A DNA stretch of 64,000 nt from Planococcus halocryophilus (GTDB lineage: Bacteria; Bacillota; Bacilli; Bacillales_A; Planococcaceae). The position numbers and the translations under genes were made by a program. Positions 28,857-37,952 of this stretch are shown here, in pieces (within the stretch, counting starts at the first letter, position 1; each line of letters opens with the position of its first letter). Location of the stretch: assembly GCF_022489025.1 (NCBI RefSeq), contig NZ_JAKVTG010000009.1, positions 59,411 through 123,410 of the forward strand. The letters run 5' to 3'. The notes under the pieces were generated by a model that was not told the DNA's origin, did no database searches, and saw only the letters and a list, made by a program, of their open reading frames with translations.

Positions 28857-29035
28857 ATAAGTCTCCTCCTCTGTTTTTGGTTTTTAGAGTAAAATAAAAA
28901 CCAGATGCATTCATGCTGCAAGCCATTTTATATTCTTGTACCTTCGCTCAGCAGCCAAAGAGTTACACGATACACCTGCTATGAGGAATAGAATGGACAA
29001 ACACGCACATACAACTGCTGCGATTATTTTACACA
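28857..29035 (-). promoter_or_regulatory. Probable S4 autoregulatory leader of rpsD
   Basis: Untranslated leader of about 180 bases between the promoter and rpsD, rich in short complementary segments. In B. subtilis and relatives S4 binds a structured rpsD leader of similar length; the match here is by position, not by folding. Confidence 0.55.
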
Positions 29036-29041
29036 AAGAAT

Positions 29042-29071
29042 AGTATAACTGATTTTGGAACCTCAAGTCAA
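29042..29071 (-). promoter_or_regulatory. Sigma-A promoter of rpsD
   Basis: Minus strand TTGACT-N18-TATACT. Confidence 0.75.
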
Positions 29072-29146
29072 CAGCAAGCCATAGAATAGTTTGGAGTACT
29101 AGCTTTCTTTTTCTTATTAGACGGGGTAGAATGAAAGTGAGAATGT

Positions 29147-29161
29147 ATGTAAGCGCTTTCT
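29147..29161 (+). promoter_or_regulatory. CcpA-binding cre site before methionine gamma-lyase
   Basis: ATGTAAGCGCTTTCT matches every fixed position of the cre consensus WTGNAANCGNWNNCW. It abuts a TATAAT box (29161-29166), so bound CcpA would block the promoter. Confidence 0.8.
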
Positions 29162-29166
29162 ATAAT
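29161..29166 (+). promoter_or_regulatory. -10 box for methionine gamma-lyase
   Basis: TATAAT, 21 bases upstream of the ATG, overlapped by the cre site. The -35 region is weak. Confidence 0.5.
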
Positions 29167-29186
29167 GTCTAAGGGGTGTATTGGTT

Positions 29187-30395
29187 ATGAAAGAACAAGA
29201 GATGAATTTTGAAACGGCGGTTATCCACAAAGGTTATGACAGTACAAAACATCATGATAGTTTGGTGACACCGCTTTATCAAACCTCAACGTATTCGTTT
29301 GCTAATGCAGAGCAGGGGGAAGATCGTTTTGCAGGAAATTGCGAAGGTAATATTTATTCGCGTCTTGGAAATCCAACAGTTCGCGTACTCGAAGAGCGAA
29401 TGGCGGAAATTGAAGGAGGTCAAGGTGCATTAGCTTTTGGGTCGGGGATGGCCTCAGTTAGTGCGATTTTAATTTATTTGACTAAAGCAGGAGATCATGT
29501 CCTTTGCTCAAGAGGTATTTACGGATGTACGTTTGGGCTATTAGAAATTATGGAAGAAAAATACGGAATTACGCATAGCTTGGTGTCGATGACAACAGAA
29601 GTAGAAGTAGAAAATGCGATTCGTCCAGAGACCGTTTGCATTTACGTAGAAACGCCAATCAATCCGACAATGGAACTCGTGAATCTTGAAGCAGTAATGG
29701 CTGTAGCGAAAAAACATAATATTCGTGTCGTTGTGGATAATACGTTCTGTTCACCTTATTTGCAAAATCCGTTACGAATGGGTGCAGACTTTGTTTTGCA
29801 CAGCGCAACGAAATACTTGAACGGTCATGGGGATGTGGTCGGTGGAGTGCTAGTCGGAAGCGATGCTGAAGAGATGCAACATATTCGTATGACCGTACAA
29901 AAAGATGTCGGTGGCATTATGTCGCCATTTGATGCATGGCTATTGCTTAGAGGATTAAAAACGCTGCATGTCAGAATGGATCGACATGTTAGCAACACAA
30001 AAGTTGTATTAGCCTTTTTAAAACAACAAGAAATCGTGAAAAATATATATTATCCGTTCGATGACAGTCATCCGCAGGTTGAAATTGCGAAACGCCAAAT
30101 GCGTGAAGGTGGCGGGTTGATTTCATTTGAAATCGAAGGTGGTAAAAAAGAAGCGCAAGCCTTTTTAAATGCGTTATCACTTATCAAAATTGCGGTTAGT
30201 TTAGGCGATGCCGAAACATTAATTCAACATCCGGCAACAATGACGCATGCGGTGGTGCCTCCTGAAAGCAGACAAGCGATGGGGATTAGTGATTCCTTGC
30301 TGCGCTTGTCAATTGGACTTGAGCATACGAATGACTTGATCGCTGATCTAAACAAAGCATTTGAGCAAGTTAAACCAAAACTTCAAGAAATCTAA
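29187..30395 (+). CDS. Methionine gamma-lyase-type trans-sulfuration enzyme
   Basis: 402-residue PLP enzyme of the Cys/Met metabolism family. The PLP lysine is in HSATKYLNGHGDVVGG (Lys209), with YSRLGNPTVRVLE and SLGDAETLIQHPATMTH as further signatures. The DVGGIMSPFDAWL segment and the cysteine in NTFCSPYLQ fit methionine gamma-lyase, which splits methionine to methanethiol, 2-oxobutyrate and ammonia; cystathionine gamma-lyase or beta-lyase cannot be excluded. ATG 29187 has AAGGGGTG upstream. It is an insertion relative to the B. subtilis order as I recall it, and lies convergent to a methionine-sulfoxide reductase gene. Confidence 0.85.
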   Translation: MKEQEMNFETAVIHKGYDSTKHHDSLVTPLYQTSTYSFANAEQGEDRFAGNCEGNIYSRLGNPTVRVLEERMAEIEGGQGALAFGSGMASVSAILIYLTKAGDHVLCSRGIYGCTFGLLEIMEEKYGITHSLVSMTTEVEVENAIRPETVCIYVETPINPTMELVNLEAVMAVAKKHNIRVVVDNTFCSPYLQNPLRMGADFVLHSATKYLNGHGDVVGGVLVGSDAEEMQHIRMTVQKDVGGIMSPFDAWLLLRGLKTLHVRMDRHVSNTKVVLAFLKQQEIVKNIYYPFDDSHPQVEIAKRQMREGGGLISFEIEGGKKEAQAFLNALSLIKIAVSLGDAETLIQHPATMTHAVVPPESRQAMGISDSLLRLSIGLEHTNDLIADLNKAFEQVKPKLQEI

Positions 30396-30435
30396 AAAAA
30401 ACCCGAAACTCACAACGTGAGTTTCGGGTTTTTTA
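30394..30435. terminator. Bidirectional terminator
   Basis: AAACCCGAAACTCAC pairs with GTGAGTTTCGGGTTT, flanked by A and T runs, between convergent genes. Confidence 0.92.
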
Positions 30436-30438
30436 CAA

Positions 30439-30918
30439 TTATAAATGTTTCATTAACACGTTAACGAAAAGTTCTAAGCCTTGCTGATCGTCTTTTGTGA
30501 AACGATCTAGCTCGGGGCTGTCAATATCTAAAACGCCGATTACTTGATCTTCTTTCATCAAGGGAACAACGATTTCAGAACGTGTTGCTGCGTCACATGC
30601 AATGTGGCCAGGGAATGCTTGAACGTCTTCCACTAACATTGTTCTTTTGTCAGCAACGGCTGTACCGCAAACGCCTTTTCCGACAGGAATTCGTACACAA
30701 GCCGGCAAACCTTGGAAAGGACCAAGGACAAGCTCGCCTTCTTCCATCAAATAAAACCCAACCCAGTTGATGCGTTCAAGAAATTGATTGAGTAAAGCAG
30801 AGGCGTTGCTTAAATTGGCAATGCTGTTTTTCTCGCCGTCTAACAAAGCATCTAATTGCTTTGAAAGCATGGTGTATTGTTCGATGCTGCTGCCACTGTA
30901 ATTTGCTTGTGTGAACAT
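30439..30918 (-). CDS. ytsP: Free methionine-(R)-sulfoxide reductase, GAF type (YtsP)
   Basis: 159-residue GAF-domain enzyme (fRMsr) that reduces free L-methionine-R-sulfoxide. The three catalytic and resolving cysteines are in place: PACVRIPVGKGVCG and HIACDAATRSEIVVPL. The ATG at 30918 is chosen because GAGGGA precedes it and the length then matches relatives; a longer N-terminal extension to 30963 has no support. It follows hisJ by 51 bases and is probably in its transcript. Confidence 0.9.
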   Translation of the reverse strand: MFTQANYSGSSIEQYTMLSKQLDALLDGEKNSIANLSNASALLNQFLERINWVGFYLMEEGELVLGPFQGLPACVRIPVGKGVCGTAVADKRTMLVEDVQAFPGHIACDAATRSEIVVPLMKEDQVIGVLDIDSPELDRFTKDDQQGLELFVNVLMKHL

Positions 30919-30969
30919 AAAAAAATTCCCTCGTTTCAGTTTATAGTATTTGTTGTAAATCAAATTTCG

Positions 30970-31770
30970 TTAACTTAAGTAAGTATAAATTTTGTCGTAA
31001 TGCTTATGCAAGCCATTGACACTATGGGCATCTGAGCCGAACACTAACGGAATACCAAGTGATTTAGCAAATTCGATATAAGGGAGTGGGGGATAAGCTT
31101 CCAAACACTCTGGTTTCGAGTATCCTGCACCGTTTACATCCAGTTCAAAGCCGTTTTTTTTCATAAGCTGAAGAATATGCCGAATTTGTTTGTCATCATT
31201 GATCTTTTCGCCATGTGCTTTTTGGAATTTGTGAATCAATGTTGGATGTCCAATTCGATTTGGTTTGAATTGTCCAAGGTTTGCGTAAATCGATTTTTCA
31301 AGGGTGTCATAGTAAAGCTGATAAGCAGCTTCTACAGATCCACAAGCCACTGCGAGTTCTGTAAAAATTTCTTTACTGAAGTCAGCGCAAAAATATTGGT
31401 CATTTACTTGCAGAAAATGAACCGACAAAATGGCATCGTCTAGAACTGGACCCATATCATTTAAAAAATGAGTCGTTTCTTTTTCAAAGCCCTCGATATA
31501 ATCGACTTCCAACCCTAAGCGAATGCGAATATCTTTTTGATAAACATTTTTAAGGTGGGTAATTTCATCTATATATGATGATAGCTGAGTCATGCTCATG
31601 CCACTGTCTTGGTCAGGTGTTGGATCAGTGAAATTGGCTGGAAGTGGTGCATGTTCTGTAAATGAAATATCAGTAAATCCGGACTTTATTGCTTTTTCAA
31701 TGTATAATTTAGTTGAGTCTTTTGTCCCGTGTGGACAAAAGGGGGTGTGAATGTGACCATCTCGTCTCAT
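30970..31770 (-). CDS. hisJ: Histidinol-phosphatase, PHP family
   Basis: 266 residues. The metal-binding PHP motifs are clear: DGHIHTPFCPHG at the N-terminus, FTEHAP, LGLEVDY, SVHFL, and a C-terminal FGSDAHSV. It dephosphorylates L-histidinol phosphate in histidine synthesis. The start at 31770 is preferred because GAGGAT lies six bases upstream and the product then begins MRRDGHIHT as in relatives. Gene order hisJ-ytsP agrees with B. subtilis, but the TetR gene between them is missing. Confidence 0.92.
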   Translation of the reverse strand: MRRDGHIHTPFCPHGTKDSTKLYIEKAIKSGFTDISFTEHAPLPANFTDPTPDQDSGMSMTQLSSYIDEITHLKNVYQKDIRIRLGLEVDYIEGFEKETTHFLNDMGPVLDDAILSVHFLQVNDQYFCADFSKEIFTELAVACGSVEAAYQLYYDTLEKSIYANLGQFKPNRIGHPTLIHKFQKAHGEKINDDKQIRHILQLMKKNGFELDVNGAGYSKPECLEAYPPLPYIEFAKSLGIPLVFGSDAHSVNGLHKHYDKIYTYLS

Positions 31771-31923
31771 TAAGGCATCCTCTTTTCTACTTATTAAAAA
31801 ATATAATCGCTTTTCTTCTAATTTGGCAAACAAAAGAGTAGAATACATGTTAAAATAAAAGAATCATGAATACATTTACGTATAACTGGTAATGTGATTT
31901 TGGAACAGGGGGCTATGTGACTT

Positions 31924-33618
31924 ATGATGGAGTATATCATCATTGCGGTCATCATTCTATTAGCGGTAACAATCATTGGTTTTATGTTTCGTAAAAAACA
32001 TTTAGCTGAAATTGAGCGCTTGGAACAGTTAAAACTGCAAATACAAAATAAACCAATTCTTGAAGAACTAACTAAAGTGAAACAATTGAACATGAACGGC
32101 CAGACAGAAGAAATGTTCGAACGCTGGCGCAACGTATGGACTGAAATCATGGACGTACATATCCCGAAAATTGATGCTTCACTATACGATGCTGAGGAAG
32201 CGATCAATCGTTTTAGATTTAACAAAGCATCAAAACTAGAACAAGATACAGAAGTGAAGATTGATAGCGTTGATCAACAAATGAACAGCATTTTGGTGGA
32301 GTTGGAAGAATTGATCGGTAGCGAAGAGAAAAATCGCAGCGAAATTGATCTTCTTCAAGAAAAATATAGACGTGCACGTAAAAATCTATTGGCTCACCAG
32401 CAATCTTACGGAGCAGCAGGTGAACCACTTGAGAAAAAACTCGAATCGTTTATTCCGTTATTTGATGAATACGAAAAACTAACGGGCGAAGGCAATTACT
32501 TGAAAGCTCGTGAAATTGTCATTGGGTTATCAGCAGAAGGCGAAGAAGCGTTTTTATTAGTAGACGATATTCCTTCATTATTGGCGGATATTCAAACGAA
32601 AATCCCTTCTTATATTGCTGAATTGCGTCAAGGTAAGAGTGAAATGGAAGAAAACTCTTATTATCTTGGGCATTTAGAGTTAACCCTTCAACTTGATGAA
32701 ATAGAAGAAGAGTTGGAAGTACTGAAAGAAAACATTGAAAACTTAGAAATGACACAAACAAAAATTGCTGTTGAAAAAATAAAAGATCGCATCGATTCGT
32801 TTTATGAAATGTTAGAAAAAGAAGTTGAAGCGAAGATGTATGTGGATGAGCACCGTATTGACACAGAACGTCATTTAGAAGTTGTAGCGCGCGATACGAA
32901 AGAAATGGAAGAAGAAAGCAGATACGTTCAACATAGCTATAAAATTACTGAAAGCGAAGCGGCTATTCCTAAATCGTGTATGGACAAGATGGAGCAATTA
33001 GCAAAACGCTTTGAACTACTGATGACTCGTTTAGAAGAAGATCAATCAGCTTATTCAAGTCTTCAAGAAGAATTGGTTCATATTCGTGAAGACTTATCGA
33101 TTGTCGATTCGACTCAAATTGATTTTATGACGGCATTGAAGAACTTGCGTATCGAAGAAAACAAGGCTCGCGAAAAAGTAGAGCTATTAAAACGCAAATT
33201 GCAAGAAACAGATCGTGTGTTACACAAAGCCAATATACCTGGAATACCGGAAGACATGGATGTGCGTCTTGAAGAAGCTGAAGAACATCTCTTTGTTACG
33301 ATGCAAACTTTACGAGAAGTTCCATTGAATATTAAGTTAGTGCATAGTTATTTAGAGCAAGCTGAAAAAAGTATTGAAGATGGCCATGCGAAAGCAGTTG
33401 AAATGGTTGAGAATGTCCTATTGATTGAACGCATTATTCAATACGGAAACCGTTACCGCAAATCCAATCTTCAATTAGATGCAAAACTGGAAGAGGCTGA
33501 AGAATCATTCAGACAGCTTCGCTACACGAAAGCATTAGAAGAAGCCGCAACAGCGGTTGAAAACTTTGAACCAGGTTCAATGAAACGAATTGAAGTATTG
33601 GTTAAAGAAGACGCTTAA
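31924..33618 (+). CDS. ezrA: Septation ring formation regulator EzrA
   Basis: 564 residues. One N-terminal transmembrane helix (about 4-22, YIIIAVIILLAVTIIGFMF) is followed by a spectrin-like array of antiparallel coiled coils filling the rest of the cytoplasmic part. The QNKPILEELTKVKQLNMNGQTEEMF region after the membrane helix matches the family. It binds FtsZ, restrains polar Z-rings and links to PBP1. AGGGGG precedes tandem ATGs; 31924 is used, and 31927 is equally possible. Confidence 0.95.
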   Translation: MMEYIIIAVIILLAVTIIGFMFRKKHLAEIERLEQLKLQIQNKPILEELTKVKQLNMNGQTEEMFERWRNVWTEIMDVHIPKIDASLYDAEEAINRFRFNKASKLEQDTEVKIDSVDQQMNSILVELEELIGSEEKNRSEIDLLQEKYRRARKNLLAHQQSYGAAGEPLEKKLESFIPLFDEYEKLTGEGNYLKAREIVIGLSAEGEEAFLLVDDIPSLLADIQTKIPSYIAELRQGKSEMEENSYYLGHLELTLQLDEIEEELEVLKENIENLEMTQTKIAVEKIKDRIDSFYEMLEKEVEAKMYVDEHRIDTERHLEVVARDTKEMEEESRYVQHSYKITESEAAIPKSCMDKMEQLAKRFELLMTRLEEDQSAYSSLQEELVHIREDLSIVDSTQIDFMTALKNLRIEENKAREKVELLKRKLQETDRVLHKANIPGIPEDMDVRLEEAEEHLFVTMQTLREVPLNIKLVHSYLEQAEKSIEDGHAKAVEMVENVLLIERIIQYGNRYRKSNLQLDAKLEEAEESFRQLRYTKALEEAATAVENFEPGSMKRIEVLVKEDA

Positions 33619-33639
33619 TGCATGTAAACAAAACAAAAT

Positions 33640-33677
33640 GTAAAACCACCAGCTGACATTGCTGGTGGTTTTCTTTT
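33640..33677 (+). terminator. Terminator of ezrA
   Basis: AAAACCACCAGC pairs with GCTGGTGGTTTT. The tail leads into the nifZ ribosome binding site. Confidence 0.85.
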
Positions 33678-33690
33678 CGGAGGTGGCAAG

Positions 33691-34794
33691 ATGATTTATT
33701 TGGATAATAGTGCAACGACTAAGCCGAAAAAAGAAGTACTTGACGCTTTTGTGAAAGTTAACGAACAGTTTTATGCAAACCCAGCGTCACTCCATGAATT
33801 AGGCAATCAGGCTGAAGATTTGTTAGAAACTGCACGCAGCCAAATAAAAGAGTTGCTGCATATGGATAAGATCATCTTCACATCTGGTGGCACAGAGGCT
33901 AATAACCTGGCATTGATTGGGACAGCTCGAAACTATCAACATCGTGGTAAACATATTATTACTTTCGAAACGGAACATCCTTCTGTGTTGAAAAGTATTG
34001 ATGCATTAGAGAGCGAAGGATTTGAAATTACGCGCTTGGCAGTAGGAAATGCCGGAGAGATCAATATTGACAAGTTGAAAAATTCTTTGCGAAACGATAC
34101 GATTCTAGTATCACTCATGCATGTTAATAATGAAATTGGAACCGTTCATCCAATTGCAGACATTGCGCATCTCTTGAAAAAGCGGCGCATCTTTTTCCAT
34201 GTGGATGCTGTTCAAAGTATCGGCAAACTCGATTTTGACACAACTGCTATGCCGAATTTATTGACCATATCAGGGCATAAAATACACGGCTTAAAAGGTA
34301 GCGGATTACTAGCCTATTCCGGAGTAGATTTACAAGCTATCCAATACGGTGGCGGTCAAGAATCCGACATGCGAAGCGGTACTGTTTCTGTACCAAATGC
34401 AGTGGCATTGGCGAAAGCATTGAGATTGGCTGCGCCAAACCCATTGTATTCGCAATGGAATCAAGAATTGCGTCAATTTTTTTCGGGATTTACGGGTGTC
34501 AAAATTGTGAGTCCTAAAAACGGGGCCATGCATATTCTGACAGTAGCAGTAAAAGGGTTAAAAGGTGAAATTCTTGTATCCGGTTTACAAAAAGAATCGG
34601 TAATCATCTCTACTTCAAGTGCATGCTCATCAAAAAATAGCCAAGCAAGTCCGGTAATTCTAGCTATTGGTTTACCGCGAGAGTTTAAAGATGGTGTAAT
34701 CCGAATTAGCTTTGGCGAGTTTACAACTGAACAAGACATCAATGCGCTAAAAAAAGCGTTTCAGCGGGTATACCGCATGATTAAAGGAGTTTAA
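33691..34794 (+). CDS. nifZ: Cysteine desulfurase NifZ (IscS-type)
   Basis: 367-residue PLP enzyme that takes sulfur from cysteine as a persulfide. PLP lysine 197 lies in SGHKIHGLKG, and the active-site cysteine 312 in SSACSSKN. The N-terminus MIYLDNSATT is typical. The partner thiI begins six bases downstream, a pairing seen in B. subtilis, where NifZ feeds sulfur to ThiI for tRNA 4-thiouridine. AGGTGGC precedes the ATG. Confidence 0.92.
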   Translation: MIYLDNSATTKPKKEVLDAFVKVNEQFYANPASLHELGNQAEDLLETARSQIKELLHMDKIIFTSGGTEANNLALIGTARNYQHRGKHIITFETEHPSVLKSIDALESEGFEITRLAVGNAGEINIDKLKNSLRNDTILVSLMHVNNEIGTVHPIADIAHLLKKRRIFFHVDAVQSIGKLDFDTTAMPNLLTISGHKIHGLKGSGLLAYSGVDLQAIQYGGGQESDMRSGTVSVPNAVALAKALRLAAPNPLYSQWNQELRQFFSGFTGVKIVSPKNGAMHILTVAVKGLKGEILVSGLQKESVIISTSSACSSKNSQASPVILAIGLPREFKDGVIRISFGEFTTEQDINALKKAFQRVYRMIKGV

Positions 34795-34800
34795 ACTGTT

Positions 34801-36003
34801 ATGAAAACCAATCAAATTCTTGTCCGTTACGGAGAATTATCAACAAAAGGCAAAAATCGTAGTTCATTTATCGGAAGGCTACGCGACAATGTCAGACAAA
34901 CTTTTTCTGACTTAGACCAAATTCACATAAAGGCCGAACGCGACCGCATGTTTATCACTTCAGACGATGAACAAGAATTGGCTCAAGTGATTGAGCGTTT
35001 GCCCCATGTATTTGGTATCCAATCGTTTAGTCCAGTAACGGCATGTGAACTAGACATCGAAGCTATGAAAAAAACAGCAGAAGCCGTAATTGCTAAAATA
35101 GAAGATACCGATAAAAGTTTTAAAGTATCGGTAAAAAGACCATTCAAAGAATTTCCTCACGAAAAACCTGAAATCATGAAAGAACTAAGCTCTCATGTAT
35201 TAAGAATCTTTCCAGATTTAAAAGTTCAAATGAAAGATCCTGAGATTGATTTGAAAGTGGAAGTTCGAAAAGAAGCCGTTTATATGATGGCAGAAGTCAT
35301 TCAAGGAGCTGGAGGCTTACCAGTTGGAGCAGGAGGCAAAGCTTTGTTAATGCTATCAGGCGGTCTCGACAGTCCAGTTGCAGGCTATCATATGTTAAAA
35401 CGAGGCGTCAGATTAGAACTAATCCATTTTTTTAGCCCGCCGTTTACTAATGATCGTGCAAAGGAAAAGGTTTTTGATCTGGCTGAGAGATTGTCGCAAT
35501 TCGGTTCATCTGTCAAACTGCATATTATTCCTTTTACAAAGCTTCAACAAGAAGTGCATAAGCAAGTGCCTGATAATATCACAATGACTTCTACACGTCG
35601 CATGATGATGCGTGTAGCGGATTTGGTATTAGCGGAAACCAATTGCAGAGCGATTATTACGGGAGAAAGTTTAGGGCAAGTTGCGAGTCAGACTTTAGAG
35701 AGCATGCAAGCGATTAATGCAGTGACGAATACGCCGGTATTACGCCCGCTTATTGCGACGGATAAATTAGAAATTATTGATATCGCTCAACAAATAGAGA
35801 CTTATGATATTTCCATACGACCGTTTGAAGATTGCTGCACAATTTTCACACCGGCTAATCCAAAGACCAAACCGAAGCTTGAAAAAGTAGAATACTATGA
35901 GAACTTTGTGTCTTTTGATGAGTTGATCGAAGAAGCTGTAGCAGAACGGGAAGTAATCCAGTTCCCGCGTCCTAAAGTTAACCAATTTGAAGATTTTTTA
36001 TGA
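34801..36003 (+). CDS. thiI: tRNA 4-thiouridine synthase ThiI
   Basis: 400 residues. NFLD plus THUMP RNA-binding domain (about 1-165), then an ATP-pyrophosphatase domain with PP-loop SGGLDSPVAGYH near 184. No C-terminal rhodanese domain is present, so the short Firmicute form depends on the desulfurase encoded upstream. It modifies U8 of tRNA. Its ATG follows the nifZ stop by six bases, so the two are co-transcribed. Confidence 0.94.
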   Translation: MKTNQILVRYGELSTKGKNRSSFIGRLRDNVRQTFSDLDQIHIKAERDRMFITSDDEQELAQVIERLPHVFGIQSFSPVTACELDIEAMKKTAEAVIAKIEDTDKSFKVSVKRPFKEFPHEKPEIMKELSSHVLRIFPDLKVQMKDPEIDLKVEVRKEAVYMMAEVIQGAGGLPVGAGGKALLMLSGGLDSPVAGYHMLKRGVRLELIHFFSPPFTNDRAKEKVFDLAERLSQFGSSVKLHIIPFTKLQQEVHKQVPDNITMTSTRRMMMRVADLVLAETNCRAIITGESLGQVASQTLESMQAINAVTNTPVLRPLIATDKLEIIDIAQQIETYDISIRPFEDCCTIFTPANPKTKPKLEKVEYYENFVSFDELIEEAVAEREVIQFPRPKVNQFEDFL

Positions 36004-36008
36004 ATGTG

Positions 36009-36034
36009 AAGCCTCCTTTTAGGAGGTTTTTTTG
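36009..36034 (+). terminator. Terminator of nifZ-thiI
   Basis: CCTCC-TTTT-AGGAGG hairpin followed by T7. Confidence 0.85.
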
Positions 36035-36156
36035 TTGTTTTAAATAGGAACGTTTATAGATGAGTAAAGCCAGATAGATAAAAATAATGTTTCGGTATAA
36101 TTTATTGCTTAGTAGTCGAATTATATGAAATTGTATGAATACTTAAATTTCTATTG

Positions 36157-36162
36157 TATAAT
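36157..36162 (+). promoter_or_regulatory. -10 box for the acyl-CoA synthetase gene
   Basis: TATAAT about 44 bases before the TTG start. A TTGTAT at 20 bp spacing is the best -35. The 200 bases between thiI and the gene hold only this signal and an AT-rich stretch. Confidence 0.45.
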
Positions 36163-36205
36163 AATATATGGACAAGCACTTACATCAAGAGCAGGAGGAA
36201 TTATT

Positions 36206-37780
36206 TTGAAAAGACAAGATTTGTTAGCGCCAGAATCATATAATTTAGTTGAAGAAATTGAGCGATATGCAACAGGAGAAGACAAGCTTGCAATCCTCTG
36301 GGAAAACGATAAAGGTGAGAAACATCAACTTACATATGATGAATTAATCAAACGAGCGAATCGTGCAGCGAATAGCTTTGAAAAAGCAGGACTAGTGAAA
36401 GGGGATATCGTGCTTGTGATGGTACCACGCCTTATTGAAGCATATGTTGCCTACTTAGGAGCGCTAAAAGCGGGGTTAGCCGTTATACCTAGTTCTGAGA
36501 TGCTGCGTGCTAAAGATATTGCGTATCGATTAAATCACAGTGATGCGAAAGCAGTTATTGCATATGAGCCATTTATGGATCAATTTGAAGGCGTAAAAGA
36601 AATGGACAATGTCGTGAAGTTTGTTATCGGTGATTCAGATCAATCGTGGATTTCATTACTAGATGAAATGGCAAGCGCTTCTGAAGAATACAAAGCTGCA
36701 CCAACCAAAAAAGATGATATGGCGTTTTTGTCCTATACATCAGGAACTACTGGAAATCCAAAAGGCGCGGTCCATAGTCATGGCTGGGCATACGCACATC
36801 TTCGTACGTCAGCAGAACACTGGCTAGGAGCGAAAGAAGGCGATGTCGTTTGGGCAACAGCAAGTCCAGGCTGGCAAAAATGGATTTGGAGTCCGTTCTT
36901 AGCAACGTTGGGTAGTGGAGCTACTGGTTTTGTTTATAACGGAAAATTTGATCCTACAGTGTATTTGGATCTTTTGGAAACACGTAAAATCAACGTGCTT
37001 TGCTGTACACCGACGGAATATCGATTAATGGCCAAGCAAAAAGATTTAGCGAAATATGATTTGTCCGCATTGCATAGTGCAGTATCGGCAGGCGAACCAC
37101 TAAATGCCGAAGTGATCAATGTCTTTAAAGAGCATTTTTCGTTGGAAGTACGAGATGGCTATGGTCAAACGGAAAATACCTTACTCGTTGGTGTTATGAA
37201 AGGCATGGAATCTCGTCTGGGCTCAATGGGCAAACCAACACCGGGCAACCGTGTAGAGATTATCGATGACTCAGGTAAACCATGCGCTGTTGGCGAAGTT
37301 GGAGATATTGCAGTTCATGTAGAAACACCTGCATTGTTTAAAGAATATTTTAAAGACCCTGAACGCACTAGTATGCAGTTCCGCGGAGATTATTATGTTA
37401 CTGGTGATAAAGCGTCTAAAGATAAGGATGGTTATTTCTGGTTTGAAGGTCGCGGAGACGATATCATCATTTCCTCCGGTTATACAATCGGGCCATTTGA
37501 AGTCGAAGATGCGCTAGTCAAGCATCCAGCTGTTCAGGAATGTGCAGTTATCGGCGCACCAGATGAAGTTCGTGGCACAATCGTTAAAGCTTTTGTTGTT
37601 TTAGTAGAAGGTGAATTTGCATCAGATGAGTTAGTAAAAGACTTACAAAATCATGTGAAAAAACTAACGGCTCCGTATAAATATCCGCGGGCCATTGATT
37701 TCCGAACAGAATTGCCAAAAACGGCATCAGGAAAAATTCGACGTGTAGAATTGCGTCAGCAAGAAAGTGTAAAAAACTAA
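36206..37780 (+). CDS. Short/branched-chain acyl-CoA synthetase (MbcS/YtcI-like)
   Basis: 524-residue AMP-forming acyl-CoA synthetase. Adenylation loop YTSGTTGNPKG, DGYGQTE, and C-terminal TASGKIRRVELR carry the catalytic residues. By position next to thiI and by sequence it resembles YtcI/MbcS, which activates short or branched acids such as 2-methylbutyrate or propionate for fatty-acid priming. A TTG at 36206 is the start because GCAGGAGG is eight bases before it; an upstream in-frame ATG (36125) lies before the likely promoter. Confidence 0.82.
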   Translation: MKRQDLLAPESYNLVEEIERYATGEDKLAILWENDKGEKHQLTYDELIKRANRAANSFEKAGLVKGDIVLVMVPRLIEAYVAYLGALKAGLAVIPSSEMLRAKDIAYRLNHSDAKAVIAYEPFMDQFEGVKEMDNVVKFVIGDSDQSWISLLDEMASASEEYKAAPTKKDDMAFLSYTSGTTGNPKGAVHSHGWAYAHLRTSAEHWLGAKEGDVVWATASPGWQKWIWSPFLATLGSGATGFVYNGKFDPTVYLDLLETRKINVLCCTPTEYRLMAKQKDLAKYDLSALHSAVSAGEPLNAEVINVFKEHFSLEVRDGYGQTENTLLVGVMKGMESRLGSMGKPTPGNRVEIIDDSGKPCAVGEVGDIAVHVETPALFKEYFKDPERTSMQFRGDYYVTGDKASKDKDGYFWFEGRGDDIIISSGYTIGPFEVEDALVKHPAVQECAVIGAPDEVRGTIVKAFVVLVEGEFASDELVKDLQNHVKKLTAPYKYPRAIDFRTELPKTASGKIRRVELRQQESVKN

Positions 37781-37789
37781 ACGCATCCT

Positions 37790-37833
37790 AAAAAAGAAAC
37801 ACCTCTTTTTTTAATGAGAGGTGTTTCTTTTTA
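37790..37833 (+). terminator. Terminator of the acyl-CoA synthetase
   Basis: AAAAAGAAACACCTC pairs with GAGGTGTTTCTTTTT. Confidence 0.9.
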
Positions 37834-37870
37834 CACTGTTTTTTTATGGCTGAATATTAATGCACCTACA

Positions 37871-37900
37871 TTTACTTTCTGCCTATTAGCAGCCTATAAT
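37871..37900 (+). promoter_or_regulatory. Sigma-A promoter of the rarD-like gene
   Basis: TTTACT-N18-TATAAT. It overlaps an in-frame ATG at 37899, which argues against that ATG as the start. Confidence 0.55.
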
Positions 37901-37952
37901 GAGACTATTATTTCGAAATACAAAATATAATAAGAATGGTGCGCGATGCAGA

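Noticed and set aside
36169..36185. cre site before the acyl-CoA synthetase
   Set aside because: The reverse complement ATGTAAGTGCTTGTC breaks the central CG and one other fixed base.
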